This document shows positions 35,018 through 47,219 of a stretch of 64,000 bases of DNA, piece by piece. Source of the DNA: Sistotremastrum niveocremeum HHB9708 (Eukaryota > Basidiomycota > Agaricomycetes > Sistotremastrales > Sistotremastraceae); assembly GCA_001630475.1 (NCBI GenBank), contig KV419396.1, positions 744,001 to 808,000 of the forward strand, given 5' to 3'. Below the pieces are notes generated by a model. It was not told the DNA's origin. It did no database searches and saw only the letters and a list, made by a program, of their open reading frames with translations. Both the position numbers and the translations under genes were made by a program. Position 1 is the first letter of the stretch, and each line of letters starts with the position of its first letter.

Positions 35018-36140
35018 ATGTCGACTGATCCTTTGACGAACTTTACACTCCCAACGCCTCCGGACCCAACTTCAAAGAATTCTCAGAAGAAAAAGGCAAA
35101 ATTGGAACGCGCAGCAGCAGCTAAAGCTGAACGAAAAGCGCGAGAGAAAGAGCGCAAAGCGCAAAAACGCAAAGCTAGAGATGAGGAGAATCCGGAGAGT
35201 TCGGTCAAGCCGGCAGAACAGGACGCTTCAGCACAACCGAAGCAAAAGAAACGGAAGCTGGATACTCGAGAGAAATTCAAGGCCAATGTTGTCGTCGACC
35301 TGGGCTTCGACAACCTAATGTTTGAGAGGGTGAATTAATTCTGCTATTGATATGCGCTAGGCTCATCAAGTCTACAGGAAATGACATCTCTCTGTTCACA
35401 GTTATCTTATTGTTACTCATCAAACCGACGTTCTCGACAACCGTTCTCTCGCTTGATCTTCACTTCTCTGGGTGGCAAGACCAAGGAGCGCCTCGAGGCA
35501 ACAAATCAAAACGATGCACATTTGCGGTGGCAAGATGTCACCTGGTTGGAGAAAGGATACGAGTCTCTGTGGGATACGGAGTTGCAGCAAGAAAATGAAG
35601 ACAACGAGGCCCCCAACCCAACCGATCTCGAGCCCACTGTGCTCAAGCAGGATGTTGTATATTTGACGGCTGATTCGACGGAAACACTGGAGGAGCTGTC
35701 GGAAGGCAAAACGTATGTGATTGGGGGGATTGTGGACCATAATCGTTACAAGGTAGATGCGTGCCATTCATTCGGTATGCAAGCTCATATCCCTACAGAA
35801 CCTATGTCAAGGAAAAGCAGAGTCACAAGGCCTGAAGACGGCACGCTTGCCAATTGGAGAGTATATGGCGCAGCTTTCAACTCGAAAAGTGTTGACAGTG
35901 AACCAAGTCAGTCATCACTCAGCATGAGTTTATGAAGCTCATTGATCTGACCAGGTGCTCGACATTATGCTGCATTGGGTGCAGGAAAGAGATTGGGAAA
36001 AGGCCTTCAATACAATTATTCCCAAGCGAAAATTAAAAGGGACGACAGACGAGCCAGACGACGACGAAGAGGAGACAGGGGACGGAAACGAGAGTAGTAC
36101 AGTGCAGTTAGAAGATGAGCATAGGGAATCACATGGATAA
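35018..36140 (+). CDS. TRM10: tRNA (guanine-N1-)-methyltransferase, position 9
   Basis: Four exons from the ATG at 35018. A very basic, Lys/Arg/Ala-rich N-terminus for tRNA contact (residues about 20-90) precedes the SPOUT domain: [19 protein letters not shown], the [12 protein letters not shown] motif, [32 protein letters not shown], then [37 protein letters not shown] and [14 protein letters not shown]. Trm10 methylates N1 of purine 9 in tRNAs using SAM bound in the trefoil knot. The catalytic-loop Asp in GGIVDHNR is present. The tail after the domain is acidic. Introns are ordinary GT-AG. The gene runs toward PAH1 with 123 bp between the stop and the next start. Confidence 0.94.
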
Positions 36141-36263
36141 ACTGTGTAGCGCTGCGACTCGAAACGTGCGATCGACTTCTGCCCCAACCCACCAGCCCGT
36201 TCGCGTTCCTATAGGGGCACGGGCCAACTGTCTGGTGGCCCAAGTACTCTCTTAAGTTCATAC

Positions 36264-39200
36264 ATGTATTATCTCCGGGGCGCTCTCAATGCTGCTTCGC
36301 AATACTACAAGGACTTGCCACCAATCAACCCAGCCACCCTCACTGGCGCAATCGATGTCATTGTCGTTCGAAAGACACAGCCAGATGGCACCCAGGAGCT
36401 TGCATGCAGCCCATTCCATGTCAGGTTCGGGAAGCTACAGCTCTTGCGGCCTGCAGAAAAGAAAGCACGTCATCGGACCTTTAGCTCGTCTTGACCAGGC
36501 TAACCTTGCGCCAGGTATCTGTTCTTGTCAATGGAAATCCTATACCCTTCGGGATGAAGGTAGGAGATGCCGGGGAAGCGTTCTTTGTCTTCGAGACCGA
36601 GGAAGATGTTCCAGACGATCTTATGACCAGTCCCCTCCTCACCCCAGCCGACTCAGAACAGTCCGTCGAAACGCCCAAAACAACTTCGCAGAACTTGCTG
36701 CCTGATGCAAAGGAAACAACTCCCCAGACTAATACAGAACATCAATTGGTCAGCCATCCCTCCTATAACTCTCGCCGTCTAATTCTTGTTCAGATCCCGG
36801 AACCAGACTTCTTCGATCTCGACGCGCAACCAGAATCCGCAGAGAGCGTCGAAACTCATGGAGAAGGTGGCGAACAGGCAACTGTCAAACATAACTCCGA
36901 GGCACAACAACAGCCTATCGGTCCATCCGCCATCTTGGATCGCGCAACCAACCTCGGGAAAGCCGTCATGACTGTCGTAAGGGAAGAAAGGGACGAGAAG
37001 CTGGATAGACTCAAAGACGCCACCCGACTTTTGCCCTCCTCGTTTTCGACTGCTCAGCCAGATCCAGACAAAATTGTTTCACCGAATAAAGCGGCGGATT
37101 TGCTCCAAGATGACGAGAATCAACCGTCTACTGCGCAGGCTCCGGATGTCAAGTATGGCAAAGGTGATGTATCTTCTCTGTCAATCGCACGGTATATGTA
37201 CTCACGAGTCATATTTGTGAGCAGAGGTTGTCGTCGACACTGCTGGATATCATTCCGGTGTGCAATCTACTCAACCGAAACGGCTGTCCGGGGATACCAG
37301 TGACCACGGGGTAGAGACTTCGTGAGCCGCTCGTTACATCTCATCTACAAATGACTCACAGCCATCTCTATTTTAGGTCTTCGTCGCACTCTCATAGGAG
37401 TTCTATGGCCAGCATCGATATAGGTCAGGCACTTTCTTCAACATATGTCAGTTATTATATTTAACCAACGCTATCAGGCGATGCGAATCAAAGACCAACA
37501 ACTCCGGAGACATCTCGTGGGTCCCGTTGTGTTCTAAGGGAATAGCAAATTAACGTTGTCATAAGTGCCAGACAGTCCAATCTCTTACGCTGAAGATTCG
37601 CTAAAAGTTCCAAAGTCAGCCCTTGTTTCATTAGCTCTTCATTTCCTGTTGCTGATCTTGTCCACAATTCTAGATTGCCGGTGATGCGTGCAACATCTGA
37701 GCCGCCCGAAGAGTCGCGCGCCTCTTCTCCACCCCCAGAATATTCCTGGGAGTGGGGCTCCTTCCCTCGAAAATCGACTCAGAAACAGAAATTTGCCGCC
37801 GAAGAACCCCTGTTTCATAGAAGCTCAAGTCTCCCTCAACGCAGTGAGACCATTGTAGAAGCTCAGAGCAGCGACGGGGTCTTTGGAGCTGGTGGTCGTT
37901 TGAACGCCGACGAGCAAGATCCTTATCGATGCCTTCTTGAGATAGAGGGTCATATTCTTCCTTTCGAGTTAAGCTTATGCGGTCAGCTAAGTGGTGACGA
38001 TGAAGTGGAGGACTCCAACAAGTTCCAGCGGAGTCGCATAACATATAAAAACTTCATGAAGCGACCTTCGATTGTGATGCACGACGACCTCGTGATTAAT
38101 TGGGAGAACAAGTGAGTCCATCCATCTTGCGAAGAACTGTGATTGAAGTTCTCCTAGATATATCACCCGCGAAGACGCGTCTCCCTTATTCGGCGCCCTC
38201 GTTCACTGGAGGGAGACTGCATTAGCTACGCATGGATTTACCTCTGAAGAGGAACCTCTGTCATCAGGAGATGAAGGATCAGGGACAGAAGATCATGACA
38301 CTCCTGTGCGCAAGGTATCAAGTACTTCGACGCCGAAAACCAACGAGAGTTCACGCTGGTCTCGATGGTGGAATCGCAGTCGTAACGACACGACGCCAGT
38401 GAAAGAGCCCCAGCCTTCTGAAAGACCCAACTTGCCCGAAGCACGATCGGAGCCATCGGTAATGAAGCCACCTTCACTTGGGAGACAGGCACTCACTCCT
38501 ATAACAGTTGGATAACGAACTTGCTTCGCCAAGCATGGGTACATCATCATCTGCGGGAACAGTGCAGCCTGCTGTCGAAGCAAAGAAATTCGCCAAGACT
38601 CTACGGCTGACATCAGGGCAATTGGTAAATGTCCAACATCCATGGCTGAAAATACCAGTGGCTCATTGAATATCAGGAGGATCTCAAGCTGCAGCCGGGC
38701 GCGAATACTATCACATTTTCTCTGTCTTCCTCTGGAGTTGTCACATGTGCGGCCAGGATATTTTTGTGGGATACGACGGACAAGATCGTTGTTTCGGATA
38801 TTGATGGAACCATCACTAAATCTGATGCGCTGGGCCACGTCCTGACCATGATCGGTCGAGATTGGACGCATATCGGAGTGGCGAAGCTTTATACAGACAT
38901 TTGTCGGAACGGATACAAGATCATGTACCTGACTTCGCGGGCGATCGGCCAAGCTGATTCAACCAGAGTCTATTTGAAAGGCATCAATCAGAACAACTAT
39001 CAGCTTCCGGAAGGTCCGGTGATTATGAGTCCTGACCGGCTAATGGCCTCTCTGCATCGGTAGGTTAGACGTGCACGCCAAGTACCGGTCCCTGACGCGT
39101 ACCTTTAGTGAAGTCATCATGCGCAAGCCTGAGGTTTTCAAAATGGCATGTCTTCGTGACATACGACGACTTTTCGGGAGTTATTCCGAAAATCCATTCT

Positions 39201-39998
39201 ACGCGGGATTCGGAAACCGAATAACGGACGCATTATCTTATCGCAGCGTTGACATTCCGAGCACTCGAATATTCACGATCGATTCCTCGGGAGAGGTCAA
39301 GACTGAGCTGCTGGAAAAGGCTGGTTATAAGTCATCGTGAGTATACACTGGCATAACTGCTCGAATAGATACTCATTGCCTATAGTTACACGCATATGTC
39401 GGATCTGGTGGATCAGCAATTCCCTCCTATCCATCGCAACTGGGTACCCGAGTTCACAGACTTCAGCTTCTGGAAGCAACCTATTCAAGAGTTTGAGTTG
39501 CCGGACCTTGGGCCCCCATCTCCTGCGCTGAGCGCTCGTTCCGATACTTCTGCTTTCACTCGCTTGCGAAACTTTGGAATCGGCCGTCAAACTAGCCGTA
39601 CCCCCGTCTTGGAAGAGCCCCGGCCGCGAAAGGATACGCCGTCTTCAAGCCCCATGAAACGATCAACAACGTCGAACGACTTGAAAGGGTCTTCATCGAC
39701 GCGTCCAATCGACATCCCCAGAGGTGACTCTGAGAGTGCCGATGAACGAGCCCTTCGACGTCTCAGTACAGGAAGCATTCCTGGGTCTTTACCCGACACA
39801 GGCTTTGCCATTACTTGGAGCCATTCTGATTATGGGTCCACGAGGGATTATAGGAACGACAACGATGTCTGGCTAGATGATGAAGAGGATGGCGACGATG
39901 ACGAAGAAGACGGAGATGAAGATTTGTCTGGTCCTGAAGAAGAGGATGATGAGATTGACGAGAGCTTGTTGGCAGAGATGAAGAATGTTCCATTTTAG
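36264..39998 (+). CDS. PAH1: Phosphatidate phosphatase (lipin; Pah1/Smp2)
   Basis: About a dozen exons from the ATG at 36264. The N-LIP domain is clear ([53 protein letters not shown]). A long disordered middle follows, then the lipin mid-region ([31 protein letters not shown]). The C-LIP/HAD catalytic domain carries DIDGT at 38797-38811, followed by [15 protein letters not shown] and [14 protein letters not shown], and [13 protein letters not shown]. The C-terminus is a highly acidic run. Pah1 dephosphorylates phosphatidic acid to diacylglycerol, controlling triacylglycerol and nuclear membrane growth, and is activated by Nem1-Spo7 dephosphorylation. The first intron (36465-36514) appears to have a GC donor. 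All exon joins keep frame. Confidence 0.93.
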
Positions 39999-40407
39999 TC
40001 GCGCATTTATCTTTATTTTGTGTACAGTTCCTGGCTGAATTGCTGTCTGTAAATTACTACTCGAAACTATTATCCTGGTTGCCCAACTGATGGACGATGC
40101 AATTCGAAAAGTGTTTACGGCGTTTACGGCCCGAGGAAAGTACATAAATGGTCATGTGATATAGACGCCGGACGCGAGTGGTTTGTTTATCTCTTTGTTT
40201 GGTGCGCTATGAGCTTTTGTGTACTCGGGTGGGTCCATCGTTTGTAGTGAAGATGAAGACGAGATGAAACTCCGATCTTGTTTCTTCTCTCTGACCAGTG
40301 TCTCTTTGACCTCTTCCTTCGTCACGGACTAACGAACCCCTCGGGGCTCACGCCATCACGCTCCCTACAACGCTCGCCTCAACGTATCCTCAACAGAATT
40401 ACTAACG
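39999..40407. other. Intergenic between PAH1 and the multi-span protein gene
   Basis: This 409-bp stretch has no coding exon I can support. A short GTTTACGGC duplication lies near 40113-40130. The right part, C/T-rich from about 40270, is probably promoter and leader of the gene at 40408. Confidence 0.5.
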
Positions 40408-43400
40408 ATGTCCACCACGGTTTTCCCCCTCGTCCCGACACTTGCACTTGCACTTGTCTCCTTCTTCTCATCTTGCTTTGTTGTAATCCAGATACTCCTT
40501 CCCATTCTTCCACCTAATCCTCTCAGTCGCCGTGTACGTCCTGTGAGTGGCCCATGTTATAATACCGCTCGCGCACACGCTGACTTTGCATGACCCAGTC
40601 TGAATTTGGGCTCCCCAACTTCCGCTCCATGTCAATTACTCACAAAGGCCACCTATGGCTCTCCTTATTCGATCTTGTCGCTCTGGGACTCTTCATCTGG
40701 GAAGTCCTTTCAGAGAATGTTGCAGATATCCCCTTCTCCCAAGACGCTCTAGACACTGGCTCGTCCATTCGTTTGTGCCTCGCTCTAACCATCAGACAAC
40801 TCTGTCTGGCTTTTATAATTCTCCTGACCCTCGTGCATGTCAGGATGGGGCGCACGAGCTCCTTTGGCCCTTGGCACGTACTGCTTTGGAGTCCAGTTCT
40901 TGTGATGGCAGCGACCTCTGCTGTAGTGTCTGGACTCCTGGCACATTATGGAGTCCCCAGTTTATTCGAGGGACTGATCGCATTCAGCTCCGCGCTGAGT
41001 CTTGGGTCTCTCATCATGTTCTGCTGTTTGGTGGGCACCCTTGTCACCATCCGCAACAACCTCATGCCGCGCTATGAACCCGAGCGAGTCGCCGAAGAAA
41101 AGCTGCCCCGTCCTTCTTTCGCTACAGATGAGATCGACGCGTTGCGCGAGGGCAGCTCATGGATAACTTCGACCACTGGCTCCCGCCGGGGATCAATCTC
41201 TGCCTTTTCATTCTCTACCTATCATTCGGCACTTCCTTCAACGACCGGATCTGGTCGCAATCCCTTCACAGGATCGGCTCCTTCTTTGGCTCCTAAGTCA
41301 TCCTTCTGGTTTTCTCCTTTGGCAGGTTCACAGGAAGAAATTCCTCCTGTCCCCCCTATCCCTTCGCCTTACCGAAATGGTGCTGCAGTGGCAACGTCCA
41401 CCTTGAGTCACGACGCAGACCCATTCCGCCGCGACGTCCCTGAACGCATTCCTAAGACATCATCTGACTCATGGCTGACATCCCCAGCCGGGTCTGTCGA
41501 AACCATGACTGCGTTCTCTTTCCCAACTACGGCTGAAAATCCCATTGCATCATCCACCCATCTGCATGAACTTGACGCCCCACGACCCTCGACTACTGCA
41601 TACTCTCCTACACCTGCATTCGCCAGTGCCAAAGTGCTGGGGGGTTATGGGTACGACGGGCTGAGTGAGAAAGGAATATCAGTCGGATCTTCTAGCACGA
41701 AAGACTTGAATGTTTCTTCCCTAAGGGCAGCTCTTTGGGTGGCGATGATTCTCTTGCCTATGGTATGTGTTCCGTACTGGTATGTTTATGCGTCTCACCC
41801 TAATTTTGTGGCCCAGGTTTTGTCTATGCCTTTCCTGGCTATGGTCATTGTTCAGCCTACGATGCCGTCTGTAGTGCCAGCTGTCCTATTTGTCATATCC
41901 GTTACAATTTCATCTCCACTTCTGTCGATAATCATACTCTGCAAGGCCCCTCTGCCCATTCCTCGCGATCTCTTCAGCCCACCTAAAGGCGGGTCGGGAT
42001 TGCAATTAGGAAAGACCTACAAGCAATCCTTCGGACCCTCCCTGGAGCAGCTCAGACCTAGAGGTATCAGCGTCGATAGTGTTACCGTCGTGGAAGGCAG
42101 ACGGAGTGGCGATGTGTGGATCGCTCAGGGTGATGCCGTCGATGGAAAGGGAAAATTCGGGCGGGCTCTTGGCTTGTTGAAGCCTTCGCCTCGTCTTGCG
42201 GTCCTTCCGATCGAAGAAGACAACACGCCCGAACTGACACCGCCACTGCCACTGCAGATGGGAGAATCTCATCCCTCTACACCTCAATCAGCATTCAGCG
42301 CCGAGATGGGAAGGATGAGAGGTGGATCTGAACAGTCGACTTACCAGTCAGCTATGGCAGAATCTCTTGCCTATGGATCACATATCATGGTTGCCCAGAA
42401 ACATTATTCAGCCATGGCGAAGACGATGGTCCTGGAGGCTTCCCCAACGAAGACCGTTGCAAGCAGTGTGCCGCAGAACATGGCAAATAAGCAGCAGCAT
42501 CTGCGATCTCGCTCAACCTCCTCAGTGTCGCACCGAGCACCGATGACACCGCCACCTTCAGAGCCACTGCCACCCACCCCCGGAACTGCACGACATGAAC
42601 ACTCTGATTCTTCCGGTCGTTCCTCTGGTCGTTCCTCTGGTTTTTCCTTCTCTCCCGTTCATGGTTCTCATCAAGTAGACAGCCTGTCTGCTGGTATGTT
42701 ACCATTGCTTGTATCGGGTCTGAAAGTCGGGACCGACGTTGAGATCACTCCTTTCTCCGAACGTGACAGCAGAGGACCTAAAGAATCACCAACGATCTCT
42801 GATTTGTTCGGAAGTAGTTTCTCGTCCCCGGATTCCCATTCAACGCCCATCCGCAAGAAGTCGTCGTTCCATCGACGGGGTCATTATAGTCTTCCTTCGT
42901 GAGTTTCACTGACTATTTTCTAATTTGCCGATTACTGACTTGATGGCAGGCTTGGTCTCCCCAAAGATGGACATGCGTCTTTCTGGAAGACTGAAACAAA
43001 CAAGGCACTGGAGAATACTGGCGAAAGTCAGAGTGACATTGACCTTAGGCGTGCAACCGTCATCGGATTAGAGAACATACCAAGCACTTTGAGCACCGTC
43101 AGAGAGGAGACCAACGAGGCCTCTTCGACAATGCCTGCCCCTCCAAACACGAACAACGAATTTGCTCGTCCTCGTTCTTCAATGTCTTTCTATCCATCAG
43201 GCGTCGATTCAGCTCGATCCAGTCTGTTGACCCTGATCAACGCACTTGACGCAGAAGCACAAGTTTCCCAAGCAGCCACTGCTTTCACTTCAGAAGCTTT
43301 CGTCGCTGCCACTCAACCTCAGCCAGTGGACGTCGAGACAGAAGGCGTGAGAAATTTCCATCTTCCAACTCAGAACCGTAAACAGTCCAGTATCAAATAT

Positions 43401-43784
43401 GCCCGATCTGACGATTCACACGATACCGAACCCCAACGACGGTCGTCTGCGACGACCTCTTCCATACCCATCAAACGCACCCAGCTTAGAAGACCCGATG
43501 GCGAGCTACCTAAGTCAAAACTGCGGCCACTTTCGCTCCTGCAGGAACGTGAGATCGATATAAATATCAGCAGCGCTGAAGAAGTTTCTCAAAAGGTCGT
43601 AACACCCTTGTCCATCAAAAAGACAATATCAAGAGGTGAAAATGCTGGAGCATTGCGACCATTGAAACTTTCACGATCCGCAACCGCCAAGGCCCGTGGC
43701 CTACTGCGAAAGAACGAGATTCTTCCGGCGGTGGTTGTACGTCCTCCATCTGGTGATGAGAGCGTGGCTTTCTCCTGGCGTTGA
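40408..43784 (+). CDS. Seven- or eight-span membrane protein with very long third cytoplasmic loop and tail
   Basis: Three exons (40408-40542, 40599-42898, 42950-43784) give 1,089 residues. Hydrophobic spans: residues about 5-33, then HLWLSLFDLVALGLFIWEVL, LCLALTIRQLCLAFIILLTL, PVLVMAATSAVVSGLLAH and FSSALSLGSLIMFCCLVGTL. A loop of about 220 Ser/Thr/Pro-rich residues follows, then LRAALWVAMILLPMVCVPYW and a 40-residue hydrophobic stretch that may be one or two spans. Basic loops (RRVRP after span 1, RMGRTS after span 3, RNNLMPR after span 5) predict an extracellular N-terminus. About 590 residues of disordered, phosphorylatable tail follow. The topology is like a G-protein-coupled receptor, but I recognise no receptor family motif; a transporter-like or structural role is possible. 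Confidence 0.72.
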
Positions 43785-44052
43785 AAGCCAAGTGGTTTTA
43801 CATGATTTCTTCGTCCCTTTTGCTTTCTTTATTAATTTTTACTGCTTCAGTCATGTGTTATCGCACTCCCCTATGTTTTATGTCCTGTTTTCTTGCTCTC
43901 ATACTTACAAACTGAACGTATCAATCGAAATGAAAACTGATGTATTCTTGTTACCAACTCAAAGACATAAATTTAAGTACCAAATGTCGTGACCCCGCTG
44001 CCAAACAAACTGAGATAAGAAGTATCTCTGCGTGGAGCATACTTGATTAGCA

Positions 44053-45532
44053 CTACAGTCCGAAAAAGCTGAGCATCGCAGCCTGAGGTTGTGAGCGTGT
44101 ATTTGGAGTGGGGTCTTGGAAGCTTTGACCACCAAATGCTAAGACATATTTCCAAGGGTGCCAAGATACAGTCTGAGACGAATTAGTCCGGCGTATACTG
44201 GGCTTACAGGGACATAACTCACCCTACATGGAGTGTTCGGCGAAGTCACTTTGTGCAGGCATTCACCAGTTTCCACCGCCCACTAAACATGACAGGATGT
44301 CAGATAAGCGTCACAATGAAAAGCAGCTCACGTACGATTTCAAGTGACGAGGCGAAAGCAATCGCCAAGAATTCGCCATCGAATGAGAAATCAATGTCAT
44401 TGACGACATCTCTAGTGAAGTGCACTCTTAGTACAGCTTCCACCCAGAGTTAAAAGATAACATACTCAGTACAGTCCAACGATCTGCTAACTCTCCAGCT
44501 TGCAATGTCAAACAGGTTGACGATGGAGTCAGGACCGCATGTAGCAATATACCTGACGCACGTCAGTGACTGGTAACTGGTTGACATTGAGGAGAAGGCG
44601 CTGACTTTCCACGAGGATCAATGGCAATGCAAGTTGCTCCGCCCATATGCGCGCCGCTTGAAGTCCCGAAGGCAAGCTCAGGGTATGTGACATAGGTCAA
44701 GAGTCCAGCCTTTTCGCCCAGAATTAAACAGTCGCCTGGATGATTCCATACAAAACTGATCACTTCCGTCTACAACGGGATCGTAAGATAAGCCTATATG
44801 AATGGTTCTAGACGTACCTCTGATTCATTATGTCCTTTGACACGCTCTTGAGAGAGTACCCAGTGGTCTTTCCCGTCCTCTTTTCTCTCCAATGTGAGGA
44901 AGACAATGAAATTAGCCTTGTCCAACACAGCCAAGACCCGGCCATTCGGTGAATATTTGACGTCCACAGGCTGCCTAGGTTTCAAACTAACAGTTTGGAG
45001 AGGAGTCTTAGCTGTTTCAGAATGGCTCAGTCTCTGCACCAGTAGGGGATGTATATGCCACCTACTTCTTGCATCCCAGAACACAATTCGCATATCTTTC
45101 GAACTTGCTGAGCAGAGCAACTCTGGATGTGTAGGATTCCATGCGCATGAATCTACGATCTCGGTATGGCCGTTTGAGAGGGCGATGGTGTTGCGGATGT
45201 CGAACTACAGCGCAGATGAGGGATACTGACAATAGAACTGATGTTGACACATACGCTCTTCTCGGGAACCCATAGTCTTGCAAGCTTTTCTGTGCCACAC
45301 ACAGCTACTTTCTTGCCATCACAACTCCATAAAGCGCGAAGCAGTGAGCCGCTGCTCGTTACTCTGATATTTTTCGGTTGGAATGCAGAGAAATTAGGGA
45401 CCTAGAGGAAACTAGTTAGGTCTAGTAATGCGAATCAAGGGTTGAGGTACATACATTGATGCCTCTGACGGTCCATGATGAGTGCAGAGGCGGCGAAGCT
45501 GAAGGTAGGACGGTGGAAGCTGTTTCGGACAT
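44053..45532 (-). CDS. TEX1: THO complex subunit Tex1/THO3 (WD40 propeller)
   Basis: Several exons from the ATG at 45532 (MSETASTVLPSASPPLHSSW). WD40 blades can be followed along the protein: LLRALWSCDGKKVAVCG, NGHTEIVDSCAWNPTHPELL, SSKDMRIVFWD, PVDVKYSPNGRVLAVLD, VISFVWNHPGDCLILGEK, GGATCIAIDPRGKYIATCG, PDSIVNLFDIASW, VNDIDFSFDGEFLAIAF and TVSWHPWKYVLAFGG. The order, and the SWHP...LAF blade near the end, match THO3/Tex1. The family couples transcription elongation to mRNA export as part of TREX. It diverges from the epoxide hydrolase gene with only 26 bp between start codons, and converges on the multi-span gene. The small nuclear function matches the Air2 and Barentsz neighbours only in theme. 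Confidence 0.85.
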
Positions 45533-45558
45533 CGCGTCGGCTGCAGGAAGCAACGATC
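45533..45558. promoter_or_regulatory. 26-bp spacer between divergent start codons of TEX1 and the epoxide hydrolase
   Basis: Both ATGs are followed closely by family-conserved sequence, so no later in-frame start is attractive. Two complete promoters cannot fit. The mRNAs must start inside each other's first exon, overlap, or be leaderless. Confidence 0.65.
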
Positions 45559-46943
45559 ATGAAACGAAACCCTTTGGATCCAACGTCGTTCAACCACAGG
45601 AAAGAGAAATTATCTACCGGTCGAACGTATCATTTTGTAGACGAATGCAATGGGACGCCGTCGTCGTCGACTCTCACTCTGCTCTGTCTACACGGTTTCC
45701 CGGATCTTTGGTGCCGACGCTCAATCAATACGACAACATCGACTTGCAGCTCATAGCTTTCATCTGACAGGTACGGCTGGAGGCATCAGATAGGACCTTG
45801 GTGTGACCAAGGTTGGCGAGTCGTTGTGCCGGATATGCTGGGATATGGAGAAACGGTTTTGCTTCCCGGACACAGCGACACTGCACCAGAATTCACAACA
45901 TTCCTTAGGAAAGCCCTCCTGAAATCGAGGCTTATTCTACCAAGAATATATGCCATGATTTGGCAGCCTTATTGGATCTTTTGAGTGTCCAGAAGGCAGT
46001 CAGTATACATCAACAGTTATGCCGTACGCATATATATTCGTCATAGGTGGTTATAGGACATGACTGGGGATCGGCCACTGCTTGGAGATTTGGATTATGG
46101 CACCCAGACCGTATTTTGGCAATGGTGAAGTAAGTTTCAACGCAAATCTCGTCGTGCATTTGATTGGACCAGCATAGTCTCGCCATCCCTTTCTATCCAC
46201 CACTCCCGGTTCTGGTCTCCGTGAACGAGATGGCTCGGAGATATCCCACCCTGGGGTATCAAGCTTATTTCGAGCAGCATCAATCGACCGGGGAAATCGA
46301 GAGCAAGGTCAGTCATGACATGCGTCGATGTGAAACGCTTGCGCCGGGCCTAAGAAACAATTGGTAGTTGGAAACCTTTTTCTCGCTTATATATCAGAAG
46401 GTCGGTGTGCCAGGCTTCGAACCAATCTTCAAAGTGGGGGAACTTCGAAAGCGCATTCTCGAAGGAGGCCCGAAGTCGGAAGTGCCAGAACTTTGGAACA
46501 AACAGGTCGGCATGATATGGCTGTGGTGGCAGAGCAACGATCTGAGCGTTGATGGGATGAAGAGTATTATATGAAGAACTTTCGAGCTTTAGGGATGAGG
46601 GGTCCGCTGAATTACTACCGAACAACGGAGTTGAGATTTGAGGAGGAGAAAGGTAAGGCTGTGCGTCCTGTGGTAGCAACCTAAAGGCAAATATTCAGGT
46701 AAACCGCTCGTCCTGCCTGCACATCTTCCGTGGATGCTTATTTGGGGGACACTTGATGATACGTGTACAACCAAACACGTCGCCAACACGAAGAAATGGG
46801 TGCCGCAGTTGGAAGACGTGCGGGTCGAGAATGCAGGACATTGGCTGATGGTTGAGAATAGCGAATTTGTGACCGGCAAGATTGCTGGATTTATTAGAGC
46901 AAAGGTGGTAGCGAGCGTGGCTGCGGGGCAGAGCAAGTTGTAG
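45559..46943 (+). CDS. Soluble epoxide hydrolase, alpha/beta-hydrolase fold
   Basis: Eight exons from the ATG at 45559. The product opens LDPTSFNHRKEKLSTGRTYHFVDE and carries the oxyanion motif HGFPDLWYGW, the PDMLGYG loop, the nucleophile elbow GHDWGSATAW (Asp nucleophile), a lid region ending GPLNYYRTTELRF with the candidate ring-opening Tyr, the charge-relay region IWGTLDDTC, and the catalytic His in VENAGHWLMVE. Two frame breaks in the raw reading (near 45.9 and 46.5 kb) are removed by GT-AG introns giving GYGETESPPEIEAYS and NKQYYMKNF. The enzyme would open epoxides to diols, for example from fatty acids or xenobiotics. No signal peptide, so probably cytosolic or peroxisomal; the C-terminal SKL is a type 1 peroxisomal targeting signal. 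Confidence 0.9.
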
Positions 46944-47219
46944 TGTCACAGGCGCGTTGTCTCGGGTTGTCTGCTGCTCTCATCCACTGCTCCTCGCCCC
47001 CGCAACGCATTCTTGCTTTCAATACCTTGTACTTGGATTTCTCAGTAACTGCATATATTGCTTTCTCGGTTCTCATTACGCAACTTGCATTTCTCCTCAA
47101 TACAAATATCAGCTTTTATTAAAGTTTTCAACTTCAACTTTCTCCTAATCGTGAGACTCCTTTCCTACTCTAATACCAATTCATCTGATCACCAGACTAC
47201 TTCAGTGCCTTCTCTCACG

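Noticed and set aside
45850-46620. Apparent broken frames in the epoxide hydrolase
   Set aside because: Short introns explain all frame changes and leave the full catalytic set.
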